A stretch of 47,056 nucleotides of DNA from Armatimonadota bacterium (GCA_023511915.1 JAIMAN010000017.1:1-47056), one strand, 5' to 3'; shown: positions 31,926 to 41,230, numbered from the stretch's first letter. Notes: generated by a model not told the origin, from the sequence alone. Numbers and translations: made by a program.

Positions 31926-33041
31926 ATGGCGTTCGAAGTTCTCCTGGTGGCAATCATCGCGTCGTTCTGGGTGGGCGCACTGCCGTTTGGGTATTGGGCG
32001 GCGCGACTGCGTGGGATAGACATCCGCAAGGTCGGCAGCGGCAACATCGGCGCGACGAATGTGTTCCGCGTGCTGGGGGCGAAGATTGGTCTCACCGTGC
32101 TGGTTCTGGACGCGCTGAAGGGCTTTTTGCCGACTTGGCTGGCGACGCGGGCGGGCGCGAGCGATGTGGAGGCGATTCTGGTCGGCGTGGCGGCGATTCT
32201 GGGGCACACCTTCTCGCCGTTGGTGGGGTTCAAGGGCGGCAAGGGCGTGGCGACGGGCTTGGGCGCGCTGCTGGCAGCCGCGCCGTTGACCGTCGCTGTG
32301 GCGTTCCCCGTATGGCTGGTCGCGTTCCTGATCACGCGCTGGGTGTCGCTGGGTTCAGTGCTGGCGGCGGCGAGCGTGCCAATTGCCGCCTACCTGTTTG
32401 GGCACTCGCTGCCTGCGGTCGGCGTGTTGGCGGCGGCGGCAGCAACCGTCATCCTCAAACACCGCTCGAACCTCTGGCGCATCCTGCATGGGGTGGAGCC
32501 GAAACTGCAGCTGCGCAACTCGCGCCCGAACTTGGAGCAGGAGTGCCTAACCCTCGCGCGCACGGCGGTCGAGCGGATGGTGCTGGACGGCGCGAAGATT
32601 GAGCCTGACCTCAGTCGTCTGCCGACGACGCTGCGCGAGCCAGGCAGTGTGTTCGTCGCGCTGTATCAGGGCGAGCAACTGCGCGGGCTGATGGGCAGCC
32701 TCCAGCCGCAGCAGCACACCCGCGCGCACGAAATCGTGTACCACGCCACCCGCGCCGCGCTGCTGGATCCCTACCACCCGCCGATTGACCCCGCCGAGTT
32801 GCCCACCCTGCGCTATGTGGTCTACCTGGTGGAGTCCTACGAGCCGTTGCGCAGCCTCGACCAAGTTGACCCGCGCTGCGATGGGCTGCTGGTGGAGTGG
32901 CGCGGACGCGAGTGCGTGTTGGCGCCGCCTGAGCCGAACCGCAGCCCGCAAGAGCAGATTCACTACGCGCTGACGCGCGTGGGCGCGCCGCGCAACGAAC
33001 GCCCCATCGTCTACCGCGTGCGCCTGAACCGACTGGGATAG
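31926..33041 (+). CDS. plsY: Glycerol-3-phosphate acyltransferase PlsY fused to an AMMECR1 domain
   Basis: Residues 1-194 are a complete PlsY: multi-pass membrane protein with KVGSGNIGATNVFR, GHTFSPLVGFKGGKGVATGLG and the C-terminal KHRSNLWRILHGVEPKL; it acylates glycerol-3-phosphate from acyl-phosphate. Residues about 205-365 are an AMMECR1 (AmmeMemoRadiSam A) domain: LTLARTAVERMVLDG, GSVFVALYQGEQLRGLMGSLQP, YHATRAALLDPYHPP, LRYVVYLVESYEPL, CDGLLVEWRGRECVL. The usual LRGCIG reads LRGLMG, so the conserved Cys is lost. The reading frame is continuous across the junction. trpF follows after 3 bases. Confidence 0.9.
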   Translation: MAFEVLLVAIIASFWVGALPFGYWAARLRGIDIRKVGSGNIGATNVFRVLGAKIGLTVLVLDALKGFLPTWLATRAGASDVEAILVGVAAILGHTFSPLVGFKGGKGVATGLGALLAAAPLTVAVAFPVWLVAFLITRWVSLGSVLAAASVPIAAYLFGHSLPAVGVLAAAAATVILKHRSNLWRILHGVEPKLQLRNSRPNLEQECLTLARTAVERMVLDGAKIEPDLSRLPTTLREPGSVFVALYQGEQLRGLMGSLQPQQHTRAHEIVYHATRAALLDPYHPPIDPAELPTLRYVVYLVESYEPLRSLDQVDPRCDGLLVEWRGRECVLAPPEPNRSPQEQIHYALTRVGAPRNERPIVYRVRLNRLG

Positions 33042-33044
33042 CCG

Positions 33045-33776
33045 ATGTGGGTCAAAATCTGCGGGCTGACGAACCCCGACGACGCACAGCACGCCCTTGA
33101 AGCAGGCGCGGATGCGCTGGGCTTTATCTTCGTGCGCGAAAGCCCCCGCTACCTGCCCGCGCACGACCCCGACTGGCAGTCTTGGCTGCCCACACTACAG
33201 GGCGCAACGCGCGTGCTGGTCATCAGCGACCCCACCGAACTGCCCGACGGGTGGGAGCGGTGCTTTGAGGTGGTGCAGTGGGTGGTTGGGTCTGCCCTCA
33301 CCCCCAGCCCCGCTTCCACAGGGCGGGATGTAGGGGCGCACGGCGGTGCGCCCCACGCCGTTTTGCCCCTCTCCCGCGAAGCGGGAGAGGGGTCAGGGGT
33401 GAGGGCAAAATCCCTCTGGCTCGCCCTGCGCTTCCCGCCTGAATGCACGGCGGACGCGATTCTGCAGACCCTCGACGCGCTGCACGCGCACGCCGAGCGG
33501 TTTGTGCTGGACACCTACCACCCGACGCTGTTGGGGGGCACAGGGCTGACACAGGATTGGGCGCGCCTTCGAGAGGTGTGCGCCCGCGCCCCGCGCCCGA
33601 TTCTGCTGGCGGGCGGGCTGACCCCCGAAAATGTCGCCGACGCGATTCGCACGGCGCGTCCCGCAGGCGTCGATGTCAGTTCAGGGGTGGAAGCCGCGCC
33701 TGGGCGCAAAGACCCCGCCAAAGTGCGTGCGTTTATCGGCAACGCCAAGACCGCGCTGGAGGGTGAGCGTGGCTAA
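33045..33776 (+). CDS. trpF: Phosphoribosylanthranilate isomerase with in-frame repeat insertion
   Basis: TrpF isomerises phosphoribosylanthranilate in tryptophan synthesis. [27 protein letters not shown] (catalytic Cys6), [28 protein letters not shown] and [24 protein letters not shown] match the family, including the catalytic Asp. At 243 residues it is about 40 longer than usual, and the excess (about residues 83-122, [20 protein letters not shown] then [16 protein letters not shown]) is repeat-encoded. It follows the plsY fusion and overlaps the EamA gene by 8 bases. Confidence 0.92.
   Translation: MWVKICGLTNPDDAQHALEAGADALGFIFVRESPRYLPAHDPDWQSWLPTLQGATRVLVISDPTELPDGWERCFEVVQWVVGSALTPSPASTGRDVGAHGGAPHAVLPLSREAGEGSGVRAKSLWLALRFPPECTADAILQTLDALHAHAERFVLDTYHPTLLGGTGLTQDWARLREVCARAPRPILLAGGLTPENVADAIRTARPAGVDVSSGVEAAPGRKDPAKVRAFIGNAKTALEGERG
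33294..33406. repeat. Composite palindromic repeat inside trpF
   Basis: The 113-bp block is bounded by GCCCTCACCCC (33294-33304) and GGGGTGAGGGC (33396-33406), inverted copies of the family B core. Between them are a GGGGCGCACGGCGGTGCGCCCC palindrome split by a short loop (about 33334-33355) and CCCCTCTCCCGC/GCGGGAGAGGGG (about 33366-33392). It therefore combines two B heads and a third palindrome. Confidence 0.85.
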
Positions 33777-34746
33777 GTCGCCGCCGCCGATTCGCGAGCA
33801 GTACGGCAGCGCGGGCGCGGGCGCAATCGCCGTGCTGGTGTTCCTGAACATCCTGTGGGCGGGGGCGAACCCCGCCGCGCTGGTGATGATGCAGCACCAC
33901 CGCCCCGAATGGGTCGCCGCGTTCCGCTTCATCGGCGCAGGGACGATGCTCGCGCTGCTGCTCGCGATCCCTGCCGTGCGTCAGACGCTTGCGCCGCGCC
34001 TGCCGCGCCACCTGCCGCACTTTCTGACCGCCGCTGCGATTGGCGTCGTCGGCGTGCCCGCCGCCTACATCTGCTACTTTTGGGGCACGAAACTCAGCAC
34101 CGCCACCGAAGCGACGCTGCTGGTCTCCAGTTCGCCGATTTTTTATGCGCTGCTGGCGCGCCTGTGGCTGCGCGAACGCTTCCCGACCGAGAAGACGCTC
34201 GGCATCGCGCTGGGCATCGTCGGCGTGTGGGTGATTGTGAACAAGGGCTGGCTGCTGCAGGAGTTTTCGGGCGCGACGCTGGGCAACCTGCTTGTGCTGC
34301 TGGGCGTGCTGATTGAAAGCGTGAATGTGGTGGTCGCCAAGTCGCTGGCGATGCGCTATTCGGGCGTCGGGCTGCTCGCGATTGAGGCGTGCTGCGCGGC
34401 GGTCTCGCTGACGGTCATCTCGCTGTGGTTTGCGGGCGCGCCGAATCTGGACTGGACGCCAACCGACGCCGCGATGTGGTTTTATTTGGCGTTCGTGTGT
34501 ACCGTGTTCGCCTTCTCGGTGTGGTTTTACTTGATGGAGCGTGCGCCTGTGGGGGCGATGGGCGTGACGATTTTCGCGCAGACGCCTGCGGCGGCGTTCA
34601 TCGGCTACTTTGTGCTGCGCGAGGAACTGCACCCCACGATTTGGCTGGGCGCGGGGCTGATTATCGGCGGGATCCTGCTGACGCTACACGCGGGCAAGCG
34701 GGCGGTCAGTACGGCGGCAGCGCACGACGCACCAAGTGGGCAATAA
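33769..34746 (+). CDS. EamA/DMT-family transporter
   Basis: The 325-residue protein has about ten hydrophobic helices in two EamA repeats, the first ending near [21 protein letters not shown] and the second near [25 protein letters not shown], both signature segments of the drug/metabolite transporter superfamily. Substrate is unknown. The GTG at 33769 is preceded by GGAGG (33758-33762) and lies inside the end of trpF, so it is translated as part of the plsY-trpF operon. The last 41 bases overlap the next gene on the opposite strand. Confidence 0.9.
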   Translation: MAKSPPPIREQYGSAGAGAIAVLVFLNILWAGANPAALVMMQHHRPEWVAAFRFIGAGTMLALLLAIPAVRQTLAPRLPRHLPHFLTAAAIGVVGVPAAYICYFWGTKLSTATEATLLVSSSPIFYALLARLWLRERFPTEKTLGIALGIVGVWVIVNKGWLLQEFSGATLGNLLVLLGVLIESVNVVVAKSLAMRYSGVGLLAIEACCAAVSLTVISLWFAGAPNLDWTPTDAAMWFYLAFVCTVFAFSVWFYLMERAPVGAMGVTIFAQTPAAAFIGYFVLREELHPTIWLGAGLIIGGILLTLHAGKRAVSTAAAHDAPSGQ

Positions 34747-35776
34747 CCAGCCCAAGAAAGAGCAGGTTGCGCCCCAGTCGTAAGGGATACGGCGGGCGTC
34801 GCACAGGTTGGGGTGTTGCCGACTGCACGGCGCGCGCCGTCGCTGTCGCCAGCGCGTGCAGGGCGTCGGGGCGCGCGAGCGGATCCTTCAGGCGGGCGAG
34901 CAACGCCTCGGGCGCAACCTGCCTGCCCAGATGCGCCCCCATCCAGATGCCCAGCAGCGCGGCGGCGCTGTCCGTGTCGCCGCCGCAGCGAATGAGCGCG
35001 CCCACCGCCTGCACGAAGTCGTCGGGAAAGCGAAGCCAAGCGTGCAGCGCAGCCGCCGTCGTATGCACGATGTAGCCCGACACGCCGCGCTGCCAACCTT
35101 GCGACAGGACGAACTGCTCCGTCGTCTGCCCTGCCTCTACACTTGTCAGCGCGTCGCGCAGCGGCTGGCGCAACTCCGTAGGGCAGGCGTCCACCCGCTG
35201 GCGGAGAGCGTCCATCGGCGGCGCGCCCGCGCTCTGCGCAGCCAACGCTGCAAGGTCGGCGCAAAACAGCGCGCCCGCCCCCGCTTTCGGGTCAGTGTGC
35301 GTGATTCGCGTCGCAAGGCGCACAAGCGTCTCGCGCTGCTGGGCATCGTCGGGGAGCGCGACGCCCAGAATCGCCCCGCGCAGGGCAGGCGCATTCCCTG
35401 CCGAGCGCACGCCGCTGCGCGGGGGCGACATCCCCAGCCAGAGCCGCACACCTGCCCGCGCAGTAGACAGCCCAATCCCCGCAGGCAGCGTCGCCAGCCA
35501 TACACGCAACTCGGTCGCCAGATGCGCCTGAAAGCGCGCTGGTTCGCCCCCGCTGCACGCCAGCGCACGCAGCGTCATTATCGCCTGCTCCGCATCGTCA
35601 GAAACCAGCCCCACCGATGGCAGCAGATGATAGCGCGTCGGATCGGGAAATAGGCGCAATACGCGGTGCGGCGACAGGTTCTCGTAGGCAATCCCCAGCG
35701 CGTCGCCTACGGCGCAGCCGATGAGCGCACCGAAGAGGCTCTCTTCGCGATGCGCGGGGCTTACCGCGTTTTGCAT
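34706..35776 (-). CDS. ADP-ribosylglycohydrolase (DraG)-family protein
   Basis: The 356-residue protein has the all-helical DraG fold markers: LFGALIGCAVGDALGIAYEN, SDDAEQAIMTLRAL (in place of TDDTQMT), NAPALRGAILGVAL, ITHTDPKA and IRCGGDTDSAAALLGIWMG, which supply the metal-binding acids. It would remove ADP-ribose from a protein or nucleic acid target, not identified here. The changed first metal motif may affect activity. A hydrophobic segment at the C-terminus ([12 protein letters not shown]) is unusual. Its start overlaps the end of the C26 gene by 16 bases. Confidence 0.87.
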   Translation of the reverse strand: MQNAVSPAHREESLFGALIGCAVGDALGIAYENLSPHRVLRLFPDPTRYHLLPSVGLVSDDAEQAIMTLRALACSGGEPARFQAHLATELRVWLATLPAGIGLSTARAGVRLWLGMSPPRSGVRSAGNAPALRGAILGVALPDDAQQRETLVRLATRITHTDPKAGAGALFCADLAALAAQSAGAPPMDALRQRVDACPTELRQPLRDALTSVEAGQTTEQFVLSQGWQRGVSGYIVHTTAAALHAWLRFPDDFVQAVGALIRCGGDTDSAAALLGIWMGAHLGRQVAPEALLARLKDPLARPDALHALATATARAVQSATPQPVRRPPYPLRLGRNLLFLGLVIAHLVRRALPPY

Positions 35777-36477
35777 GCCTGCACGAACCCCTCAAAGAGC
35801 GCGCGGGTGGCAGGCGCGTCGGGGTCGCGCTCGGGGTGCCACTGCACGCCAACGAAAAACGGATAATCGGGGTCTTCAAGGGCTTCCACAACCCCGTCGG
35901 GCGCGTAGGCGGTGATGACCAGCCCCTTGCCCGCTGTGCGCAGGGCTTGATGGTGCGCACTCACAATCTCGAAGCGCGTCTGCCCCAGAATACGCGCGAG
36001 TTTCGAGTCGGGCGCGACCTCCACAAAGTGGCGCGGGAACGGCTCCTCTTTGGAATCGCGCTGGTGCTTGAGGCTCACGCTCGGCAAGTCGGGCAGGTGC
36101 TGATGCAGCGACCCACCCCGCCACACATTCAGCAACTGACAACCGTAGCAGATGCCCAGAATCGGCTTGCGCCGCGCCTCGAACGCCTGCAGCAACGCCC
36201 ACTCTTGGTCGAAGCGCGCGGCGTTAATTAGCACCGCCTTCGGGTGCGGCGGCTCGCCGTAATGCTTCGGGTCGATGTCGTCGCCGCCGGGAATCAGCAG
36301 CCCGTCCAAGTGCGCCGCCAACGCCTCCGCGTCCGCGCCCGGCGGAATCAGCACCGCCACGCCCCCCGCGCGATGTACCGAACGCGCATAGGCGTCATTC
36401 AGACTGACCCGCCCGCTAATCTCGTCGACCCGTTTCCAGTTGGCGGTAATCCCAATCAGTGGTTTCGCGTTGCGCAT
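35761..36477 (-). CDS. Class I glutamine amidotransferase-like peptidase C26
   Basis: The 238-residue protein matches the PuuD / gamma-glutamyl-GABA hydrolase family: PLIGITANWKR at the N-terminus, LLIPGGDDIDPKHYGE, the nucleophile elbow GICYGCQLLNV, VSAHHQALRT and VQWHPERD (His/Glu of the triad). It hydrolyses a gamma-glutamyl amide, precise substrate unknown. TATACT at 36490-36485 is 7 nt before the ATG. It probably leads an operon with the ADP-ribosylglycohydrolase gene. Confidence 0.9.
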   Translation of the reverse strand: MRNAKPLIGITANWKRVDEISGRVSLNDAYARSVHRAGGVAVLIPPGADAEALAAHLDGLLIPGGDDIDPKHYGEPPHPKAVLINAARFDQEWALLQAFEARRKPILGICYGCQLLNVWRGGSLHQHLPDLPSVSLKHQRDSKEEPFPRHFVEVAPDSKLARILGQTRFEIVSAHHQALRTAGKGLVITAYAPDGVVEALEDPDYPFFVGVQWHPERDPDAPATRALFEGFVQACKTR

Positions 36478-36810
36478 CGCCTAAAGTATACCGCTCGAAA
36501 AAAAATGAGCGACGCTGTCGAAAGGAGGATCAAAGCCCAGCGCCGCTGACATCTATCTAATTCGCCCTGTGGAACGCCCTTTCAGAGCATTCCACCCTAT
36601 TAAGACTCGAAACCGCGCCAAAAGCGGACATCGAATTCGGCAATTTTCGGGGAATTCGGGGCAATTCGGGTTGGGCGTCGTTCAAATCTTTCCCGCCCCG
36701 TTGACGGAGAAGACTGAGGTCGGGTCAGAAACCGCCCCCAAAGTAGCAGGAATCCCTATCGCGAAGGCGAACCCTATCTGCGCGACTAACGCGGAGGAGG
36801 ATTGATAACC
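36478..36810. other. Intergenic region, low GC, no gene recognised
   Basis: Apart from the TATACT box of the C26 gene, this 333-base stretch holds a short ATTCGG-rich tandem pattern (about 36633-36670) and a GGAGGAGG ribosome-binding site (36793-36800) before the deacetylase gene. It is visibly more AT-rich than its surroundings. I see no RNA gene, terminator or open frame that I can support. Confidence 0.6.
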
Positions 36811-37548
36811 ATGCCGACCGTTGCGATTACGCTGGACTGCGAAGCAGCAGACTACCCGCGCTGCTATGCGCAAGAATACATCAAAGTGGCAGAGGAGTTT
36901 ACGATACCCTTGACCTGGATGATTCAGGTCGCAGGCAAAGACCCGATGGCGAATGTGCAACTGTATTACCGCGAGTACCTTCACCGTATCCCCTCGTGGC
37001 ACGAGTTCGGCTTGCACCTGCATTTTGAGGACGCGCAGGGACACTATGTGGAAGACCCGCGCGAGCGCGGCGAGATGATTCAAACCGGCAAAGACCTGCT
37101 GAAGCAGATTCACCTCAAGCCGACGGCGTTCCGCGCAGGCAGCTACGCGCTGATTCCGCCCGACCTGAAGTACCTTGAAGACATGGGCTTTCTGGTGGAC
37201 AGCAGCGCGGTTCCCGACGCCGACTACCGCATGTTTGTCGATTGGGACGGCGCGCCCGCCAAGCCGTATCACCCCTCGTATCAGGATGTGCGCAAGCCGG
37301 GCGAGGCGAAGATTCTGATTGTGCCCGTTGCCACCGCGAACGGCAAAATCGGCTACCTCGATCAGGGTTGGGAGGTCGTCGAACCCATCCTGCATCATCA
37401 CCTCGATCAGGGCACGCCGATTATCTGCTTGGGCGGCTACGACTACCACGACAGCGTAGAGACGCTGCGCGAGGCGGTGCTGCTGCTGAAAAAGCACAAC
37501 GCCCGCTTCGCCACGCTGACCCAAATCGTCTCGGAGTACACGCTATGA
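36811..37548 (+). CDS. Polysaccharide deacetylase-like protein
   Basis: The 245-residue protein has a NodB-like TIM-barrel pattern: VAITLDCEAADYP at the N-terminus (metal Asp), HEFGLHLHFED (His pair), FRAGSYALIPPDLKYLEDMGFLVDSS and VEPILHHHLDQGTPIICLGGYDYHD near the C-terminus. No signal peptide is present, so it is cytoplasmic or works on a small substrate. The ATG at 36811 is placed by GGAGGAGG 10 bases upstream; a TTG at 36802 is too close. It overlaps the aminopeptidase gene (ATGA). Confidence 0.82.
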   Translation: MPTVAITLDCEAADYPRCYAQEYIKVAEEFTIPLTWMIQVAGKDPMANVQLYYREYLHRIPSWHEFGLHLHFEDAQGHYVEDPRERGEMIQTGKDLLKQIHLKPTAFRAGSYALIPPDLKYLEDMGFLVDSSAVPDADYRMFVDWDGAPAKPYHPSYQDVRKPGEAKILIVPVATANGKIGYLDQGWEVVEPILHHHLDQGTPIICLGGYDYHDSVETLREAVLLLKKHNARFATLTQIVSEYTL

Positions 37549-38675
37549 TCGACGCCCGCTGGCAGAAACTGGCAGATGTGTTGGTGCATCACTCGGTGCG
37601 CGTGCAGCCGGGCGAGCGCGTGCTGATTGAGGCGTTCGATATGCCCGCCGAGTTCGTCGCGCTGCTGATGCGCACAGTGCATGCTGCAGGCGGCGAAGCC
37701 ATCCCGCTGATCAAGCAGACGCCTGCCCTACGCGCGTTGTATCAGCACGCGAGCGAGGCGCAAATCAAGTTCATTGCGGGGCTGGAGCGCGCGCAGATGG
37801 AGGGCGTGCAGGGCTACATCGGGCTGCGCGGCGCGCCCAACTACGCCGAAATGTCCGACATCCCCCAAGAGCAGATGCAACTTGTGCGCCAGCACTGGTG
37901 GGTTCCCGTCCACCAAGAGGTGCGTGTACCCCACACCCGCTGGGTCGTGCTGCGCTGGCCCACGCCTGGCATGGCGCAAGCCGCCAACATGAGCACCGAA
38001 GCGTTCGAGGAGTTCTACTTCCGCGTCTGCACGCTGGACTACGCGCAGATGGCGCGCGATGTCGAGCCGCTGGTAGACCTGATGCAACGCACGCGCGAGG
38101 TGCATATCACGGGACCGGGCACCGACTTGCGCTTCTCGATTGAGGGCATTGGCGTCGTGCCGTGCTATGGGACGCACAACATCCCCGATGGCGAGTGCTT
38201 CACCTGCCCCGTGCGCGACTCGGTGGAGGGCACAATTACCATCAACACCAACAGCGTCTACGAGGGCACGATGTATCGCGACATTCGGTTCACGCTGCGC
38301 AAGGGCAAGATTGTGGAGGCAACCTGCGCGGACGACGGCGACCGCCCCGGCGCGGGCAACCCGCGCAAACTGAACCGCCTGCTCGACTCGGACGAGGGCG
38401 CACGCTACATCGGCGAGTGGTCGCTCGGATTCAACCGCTACATCCTGCACCCGATGAACGACACGCTGTTCGACGAGAAAATCGCGGGGTCGTTCCACTT
38501 CACTCCGGGCAACGCCTACGGCGAGGCGGACAACGGCAACCGCTCGCAGGTACACTGGGACTTGGTGGTCATCCAGCGTCCCGAATACGGCGGCGGTGAG
38601 ATTTACTTCGACGGCGCGCTGATTCGCAAGGACGGGCAGTTCGTGCTGCCTGAACTGCAGGCGCTCAACTACTGA
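37545..38675 (+). CDS. M29-family aminopeptidase
   Basis: The 376-residue protein resembles thermophilic aminopeptidase T/AmpS. Matching segments are LADVLVHHSVRVQPGERVLIEAFDMPAE, TREVHITGPGTDLRFSIEG, NIPDGECFTCPVRDSVEGTI (metal Glu), IGEWSLGFNRYI, LFDEKIAGSFHFTPGNAYGE and SQVHWDLV (late metal ligands). It would remove N-terminal residues from peptides using a two-metal centre. Its ATG overlaps the deacetylase stop. The CDGSH gene follows after 14 bases. Confidence 0.92.
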   Translation: MIDARWQKLADVLVHHSVRVQPGERVLIEAFDMPAEFVALLMRTVHAAGGEAIPLIKQTPALRALYQHASEAQIKFIAGLERAQMEGVQGYIGLRGAPNYAEMSDIPQEQMQLVRQHWWVPVHQEVRVPHTRWVVLRWPTPGMAQAANMSTEAFEEFYFRVCTLDYAQMARDVEPLVDLMQRTREVHITGPGTDLRFSIEGIGVVPCYGTHNIPDGECFTCPVRDSVEGTITINTNSVYEGTMYRDIRFTLRKGKIVEATCADDGDRPGAGNPRKLNRLLDSDEGARYIGEWSLGFNRYILHPMNDTLFDEKIAGSFHFTPGNAYGEADNGNRSQVHWDLVVIQRPEYGGGEIYFDGALIRKDGQFVLPELQALNY

Positions 38676-38689
38676 CAGGAGGCAAACGC

Positions 38690-38899
38690 ATGGCAATCCA
38701 CGAGACCGAAGAGCGCAACGGCAAGCTGCGCACCGTGATGAAGCTTGAGCCAGGCGAGCGCGTCGCCTTGTGCCGCTGTATGCGCTCGGCGGAGTTCCCG
38801 TTCTGCGACGGCACGCACAAAAGCATCGAGGGCAGCGCGGGACCCGCGATTGTGGAGGCACTTGAGACGACCCCCGATGAGGGCGCGACGGACGAGTAA
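38690..38899 (+). CDS. CDGSH-type 2Fe-2S protein
   Basis: The 69-residue protein contains CRCMRSAEFPFCDGTH (residues about 28-43), the C-x-C-x2-S-x3-P-x-C-D-G-x-H motif that binds a 2Fe-2S cluster through three Cys and one His. It may carry electrons or clusters. ACAGGAGG ahead of the ATG is a good ribosome-binding site. It is the third gene of the deacetylase-aminopeptidase operon. Its stop codon ends exactly where a MITE-like element begins. Confidence 0.92.
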   Translation: MAIHETEERNGKLRTVMKLEPGERVALCRCMRSAEFPFCDGTHKSIEGSAGPAIVEALETTPDEGATDE

Positions 38900-39050
38900 T
38901 ACCAATCGCGTGGATGGAGTTTACAGTTGCCCCCCTCCTTAAGGTTCCCCCCGCTTCGCGAGGGGAGCCGCGCCGCGCGCCCACACGGTTCCCCCTGCGG
39001 GCAGGGGGAACCTTAAGGAGGAGGTCTTCAATTGCCAACGCGATTAGTAT
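38899..39050. mobile_element. MITE-like element, complete copy 4
   Basis: The 152-bp copy has ends ATACCAATCG and CGATTAGTAT and the CCTCCTTAAGGTTCCCCCCGC/GCGGGCAGGGGGAACCTTAAGGAGG arms (the pieces at about 38933-38952 and 38995-39021), with an added middle hairpin. It fills the gap between the convergent CDGSH and dut genes and could form a strong transcript-ending hairpin from either side. Confidence 0.8.
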
Positions 39051-39053
39051 AAG

Positions 39054-39500
39054 CTACCCTGTATGTCCGAAGCCGCCCTCGCCCCGCGCGGACGGGGGCA
39101 GCTCGGCGACAGGTTCCCACTCGATACGGGCGACGGGCGCGACCACCAACTGCGCGATTCGGTCGCCGCGCCGAATGGTGAACGGCTCCTGCCCCCAGTT
39201 AATGAGGATGACCTGCACCTCGCCGCGGTAGTCGCTGTCGATGGTGCCGGGCGCGTTCACCATGCCGACGCCGTGTCGCCATGCCAGTCCGCTGCGCGGG
39301 CGCACCTGCGCTTCGTAGCCTGCGGGCAGCGCGATGCGTATCCCTGTGGGCACGCGCGCGCGCTCGCCAGGCTGTAGCGTCAGCGGTTCCTTCACCGCCG
39401 CGTAAAGGTCAACCCCCGCCGAGCCAACGGTCTGGTAGCTCGGCAGGGGCAAGTCGGTCGCGTCGGGTTCCTGCAGGATTGCCACGCGCACCGCGCTCAT
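39054..39500 (-). CDS. dut: dUTP diphosphatase
   Basis: Dut hydrolyses dUTP to dUMP, keeping uracil out of DNA and supplying thymidylate synthesis. The 148-residue product has the five trimeric dUTPase motifs: [32 protein letters not shown] (catalytic Asp), [11 protein letters not shown] and [10 protein letters not shown], where the last usually reads GFGSTG. It overlaps the upstream histidine kinase by ATGA, an unusual partner. Confidence 0.95.
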   Translation of the reverse strand: MSAVRVAILQEPDATDLPLPSYQTVGSAGVDLYAAVKEPLTLQPGERARVPTGIRIALPAGYEAQVRPRSGLAWRHGVGMVNAPGTIDSDYRGEVQVILINWGQEPFTIRRGDRIAQLVVAPVARIEWEPVAELPPSARGEGGFGHTG

Positions 39501-41230
39501 TTTTCGACCTGCTCTTTACCCTCCTTGACGGCGGGGGGAATCTTCGGCAGGCGCACATAGAAGGTCGAGCCGACGCCGACTTCGCTCTCGACCCAGATGT
39601 GCCCGCCGTGGATCGCTTCCACCAAGTGCTTCACCAGGTACAAGCCCAGCCCTGTGCCGTACTGCTTGCGCGTGTCGGTGTTGTCCACGCGGTGGAACTT
39701 TTCGAACACGCGCGACAGGTGCTCTTTCGGGATGCCCATGCCTTGGTCGGACACATAGAAGACGATGTGGTCGGCGTCCTCTTCCCACGCCTTGACGCGA
39801 ATCTCGCCCCCGTTCGGCGAGTATTTGATGGCGTTGCTCAGCAGGTTCGTCAGGATCTGGTCAACCTTGTCCTCGTCGGCGACGATTTTGGGCAGGTCTT
39901 CAGGCACATCGTGGATGATGGTGTGCTTGGTCGTCGCCTGCCGCTGGATCATCACGACCTTCTTGGAGAGGCTGTAGAAGTCCACATGCTTGTAGATGGG
40001 CTTCAGCGACTCGCCTGCCTCGATACGCGCGATGTTCAGCAGGTCGTTAATCAGGCGCGTGAGGCGGTCGGTCTCCTGGTCGATAATCGAGTAGAACTCG
40101 CGTCGGTCTTCGGGGGTGAAGGCGTCTTCGGAGTCCATGAGCAGGGTGGAGATGAAGCCCTTGATGGCGGTCAGCGGGGTGCGCAGCTCGTGCGAGACGG
40201 TCGCCACGAACGCCGACTTCATCCGCTCCAAGTTGCGGATGTCGGTGATGTCGTTGAAGATCATCACCGTGCCCATCGGCTTTTGGTCTTCGCCGCGCAC
40301 GATGGCGTTTTGCACCTGGTAGATGTGTTCCTTGCCGTCAATTTGGACGGTGATTTCGACCAGCTCGCCCTCTTTCTCTTCTTCGAGGGCGGCGCGGATC
40401 ATCGCGCGGATGGTCTCGTTGTTGAGGATTTCGGCGTAGTTTTTGCCCAGCACATCGGCACCCAGTCCAAACACGCGCCGTGCGGCAGCGTTCATCTGGT
40501 TGATGCGCCCGTTGTGATGCACCAGCAGCAGCCCCGCGCGCAGGCTCTCGATGGTGTGTACCAGCTCCTCCTTCTCTTCCAGGATGGCTTGGTAGAGGCG
40601 CATGCCCGCGATGACGGCGGCGGCGTTGCGCGCCATGCGCTCCAGCAGGCGCACATCCTCGTCGATGAAGTGCCCGCCGCGCTGCTTGTTGAACGCATGC
40701 AGCACGCCGATGGTCTGGCGGTCAATCACGCGGTTCTCCTCGTCGCGCTTTTCGAGGATCAGCGGCACGCACACGAGGTTGCGGATATGCAGCATCGCCA
40801 CATGCTCTTTGCTGGTGCGCGGGTCGGTGATGGCGTCGTGGACGATGATGGGCTTCCCTTCGCGGAACACCTCGCCCGAGATGCCCTGCGTGGCGCGCAC
40901 GCGCAGCAGGCGTATCTCGTCCTCGGTCAGCCCGTAGGCGGGCGGATAGGCGCGCAGCTCGCCCTCTTCGGGGTCGTGCAGCATAAACACGACCTTCTCC
41001 GCCTGCAGAATCGCGCCGATTTGGCGCACAAGGCGTTTGAGGGTCGCCTCGTAGTTGGCAGGGCTGGCGACATCCGTGGCGACCACTTCCGCTTTGGCAG
41101 CGGCGGCGGCAGACGCGCCGTTGCGCGGCTGGCTCTCCAGATCCTGAACACGCTGGATAGCGCGCTCGTACTCCGTTTTTACCTGGTTATACTGCTTCAG
41201 CAGCTCACGGTAGGCTTGCTCCCAGTTCAT
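39497..41230 (-). CDS. GAF-PAS sensor histidine kinase
   Basis: The 577-residue soluble kinase has an N-terminal coiled coil (1-35), a GAF domain (about 60-215), a PAS domain (about 225-340), HisKA with the phospho-acceptor in [15 protein letters not shown] (about 352), and HATPase_c ([44 protein letters not shown]). No transmembrane helix is visible, so it should sense a cytoplasmic signal. No response regulator is adjacent. TATAAT at 41284-41279 and GAGGAG before the ATG give it a conventional leader of about 45 nt. dut follows. Confidence 0.93.
   Translation of the reverse strand: MNWEQAYRELLKQYNQVKTEYERAIQRVQDLESQPRNGASAAAAAKAEVVATDVASPANYEATLKRLVRQIGAILQAEKVVFMLHDPEEGELRAYPPAYGLTEDEIRLLRVRATQGISGEVFREGKPIIVHDAITDPRTSKEHVAMLHIRNLVCVPLILEKRDEENRVIDRQTIGVLHAFNKQRGGHFIDEDVRLLERMARNAAAVIAGMRLYQAILEEKEELVHTIESLRAGLLLVHHNGRINQMNAAARRVFGLGADVLGKNYAEILNNETIRAMIRAALEEEKEGELVEITVQIDGKEHIYQVQNAIVRGEDQKPMGTVMIFNDITDIRNLERMKSAFVATVSHELRTPLTAIKGFISTLLMDSEDAFTPEDRREFYSIIDQETDRLTRLINDLLNIARIEAGESLKPIYKHVDFYSLSKKVVMIQRQATTKHTIIHDVPEDLPKIVADEDKVDQILTNLLSNAIKYSPNGGEIRVKAWEEDADHIVFYVSDQGMGIPKEHLSRVFEKFHRVDNTDTRKQYGTGLGLYLVKHLVEAIHGGHIWVESEVGVGSTFYVRLPKIPPAVKEGKEQVEK

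Noticed and set aside
36505-36549. A 14-codon open frame after a poly-A run
   Set aside because: Too short, with no ribosome-binding site in front and no sign of conservation.
36640-36710. A tRNA-like GTTCAAATC segment
   Set aside because: The flanking bases do not form a T-arm stem and no anticodon or acceptor stem can be drawn.
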